Shown here in pieces: positions 62,959 through 64,000 of a DNA stretch of 64,000 bases (positions within the stretch are counted from its first letter, which is position 1; every line of letters starts with the position of its first letter). Origin of the DNA: Moellerella wisconsensis ATCC 35017 (lineage in GTDB: Bacteria; Pseudomonadota; Gammaproteobacteria; Enterobacterales; Enterobacteriaceae); NCBI RefSeq assembly GCF_001294465.1, contig NZ_LGAA01000014.1, positions 106,381 through 170,380 of the forward strand, read 5' to 3'. Under the pieces are notes generated by a model, which was not told the DNA's origin, did not search any database, and saw only the letters and a program-made list of their open reading frames with translations. The position numbers and the translations under genes are program-made.

Positions 62959-64000
62959 GAATTAACTTAAGATTGTGCATCTCTCTGGCAATAATATCAT
63001 TAGCTTCGAATGTTCAGGCTGAAGAATTTAATAGTGTTATCAATGATTTTGATGCCTATCTTCAGCTCGAAAAGCACAATGAGGTTAAACAAGTCCCCAT
63101 TGAGACACGATCTTATGATGAGTTATTTTCTCAACTACCAAAAGAAGCAGGGAAGAAGAATAAGCCGTCTAAACTGATTAATAAAAAAACAAACACTGCG
63201 GAAGCTAAAAGTGGAGTTAGATATAATAAAGATACAGAGCAGAAAGCGGTAGCAAAAAATATAGGAAATACCATAGCGGATAAGCCATTGAGTTCAGCTG
63301 AGCAAAAAAGAGAGAATAAATCAGAATATAATATTGCTGATTTTTCTAAATCTAAAAAAGCAGATGTTACCGATGCTATCGCTCCTGCGAATTATTTAAC
63401 TTCAGTTTCGGCCTTATTTATACCAAGTCAATGGTCTAGCGATTACCTATTGCGTGATTATGGTAAATATAATGTTGTTTATAATCCACTAAGCTTATTT
63501 ACCTCTTTATCTTCAGTCACATTGCCCACGCCATCACAAAAAATGACGGCTAAGCAACGTGAAAATATTATGCAGATTATCGACCAACAGAGATTTTCGA
63601 CGTTGTTTAATTTTGGTGTAGCCCAAGGTGTAGGTCAGCTAATCTGGTACCAGAATTTACTCACTGACAAAGAGCTAGTAAATAAATTATCTGCTAGATA
63701 TCAAACTATTGATGAATTAAAGAAACAACTGTTATTAAAGTCAGCTGAAATCGAAAAAATTAAATTATTACTATCTGAGTCTAATGAAAAAATAAATCAG
63801 CTAGAAGTTCAATTAACAAAAGTTGCTAAATCAGATACTCCAGAAACAGAGCAAAAAATTAAAGCACTAACTGAACAATTGGCATTAGCGACTAAAAATA
63901 ATGCAATCAAAGAATCTGAATTGGCGGCATTAGTTCAAGAAAATCAGCAAATTAAATATAAACAAACAGAAATAACCAAAACATTGACTGATAAAGCTGC
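62955..64000 (+). CDS. Secreted protein with long C-terminal coiled coil (partial)
   Basis: The frame is open at the right edge; 348 codons are present. A signal peptide (RINLRLCISLAIISLASNVQA, cleavage near residue 22) is followed by a Lys/Ser-rich low-complexity region (~65-140), a globular part (~140-235: TSVSALFIPSQWSSDYLLRD, FSTLFNFGVAQGVGQLIWYQ) and, from about residue 235, heptad-like sequence (LKKQLLLKSAEIEKIKLLLS, KALTEQLALATK) typical of a coiled coil. FNFGVAQGVGQ loosely recalls the N-terminal dimerisation domain of FkpA/Mip-type prolyl isomerases; this is a weak resemblance. It is translationally coupled to the lipoprotein gene. Confidence 0.75.
   Translation, partial: MRINLRLCISLAIISLASNVQAEEFNSVINDFDAYLQLEKHNEVKQVPIETRSYDELFSQLPKEAGKKNKPSKLINKKTNTAEAKSGVRYNKDTEQKAVAKNIGNTIADKPLSSAEQKRENKSEYNIADFSKSKKADVTDAIAPANYLTSVSALFIPSQWSSDYLLRDYGKYNVVYNPLSLFTSLSSVTLPTPSQKMTAKQRENIMQIIDQQRFSTLFNFGVAQGVGQLIWYQNLLTDKELVNKLSARYQTIDELKKQLLLKSAEIEKIKLLLSESNEKINQLEVQLTKVAKSDTPETEQKIKALTEQLALATKNNAIKESELAALVQENQQIKYKQTEITKTLTDKA

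Overview
The window is a contiguous piece of a low-GC (roughly 40% by eye) enterobacterial chromosome made almost entirely of housekeeping genes. Proteins align closely, from memory, with their Escherichia coli counterparts. Gene order and markers such as secM, 6S RNA, pepP-ubiH-ubiI and gcvTHP place it in the Enterobacterales. The low GC, the DUF721/DciA-like gene before secM, and the direct junction of the acnB-yacL block with the mscS-argO-serA block suggest Morganellaceae (Proteus/Providencia relatives). That placement is inference; no 16S or tRNA gene is present to confirm it.

Layout. 1-9613: the distal division and cell wall cluster, murD (partial)-ftsW-murG-murC-ddlB-ftsQ-ftsA-ftsZ-lpxC, all on + and tightly packed. 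9795-14539: dciA-like (-), then secM-secA and mutT (+). 14592-19355: a minus-strand run yacG-zapD-coaE followed by type IV pilus-like hofC-hofB-ppdD. 19699-21420: divergent ampD and nadC. 22076-29198: pdhR-aceE-aceF-lpd with a PdhR operator upstream, then acnB and yacL. 33189-39270: mscS, argO, yggE, argP (-), rpiA, serA. 39472-40883: fau, 6S RNA and zapA on -. 41068-45685: ygfB-pepP-ubiH-ubiI. 46028: a small unknown protein. 46859-51515: gcvT-gcvH-gcvP. 51687-53317 (-): an HD-domain protein and ygfZ. 53578-54235: sdhE-ygfX. 54693 (-): fldB. 55431-61540: xerD-dsbC-recJ-prfB-lysS. 61690 to the right edge: an HdeB-like periplasmic protein (-), then a lipoprotein gene overlapping by 4 bp a secreted coiled-coil protein that runs off the window.

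How the genes work together. The left block makes peptidoglycan precursors (MurD, MurC, DdlB, MurG), assembles the divisome (FtsZ, FtsA, FtsQ, FtsW) and commits lipid A synthesis (LpxC). SecM tunes SecA translation. AmpD recycles cell wall fragments. PdhR controls the pyruvate dehydrogenase complex, which feeds acetyl-CoA to the citrate cycle where AcnB acts. SerA and GcvTHP, with Fau clearing an inhibitory folate, form the serine-glycine-one-carbon group. UbiH/UbiI hydroxylate the ubiquinone ring; SdhE flavinylates succinate dehydrogenase. XerD, RecJ and DsbC cover chromosome dimer resolution, recombination and disulfide isomerisation. prfB carries the classical programmed +1 frameshift.

No transposon, prophage, CRISPR array, rRNA or tRNA gene was seen. 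The least explained content is the two-gene envelope pair at the right edge, the 111-residue orphan before gcvT, the AT-rich pilus genes, tandem 15-bp repeats before rpiA, and several strong inverted repeats between genes. I found no clear new multi-gene system; the right-edge pair is the best candidate.
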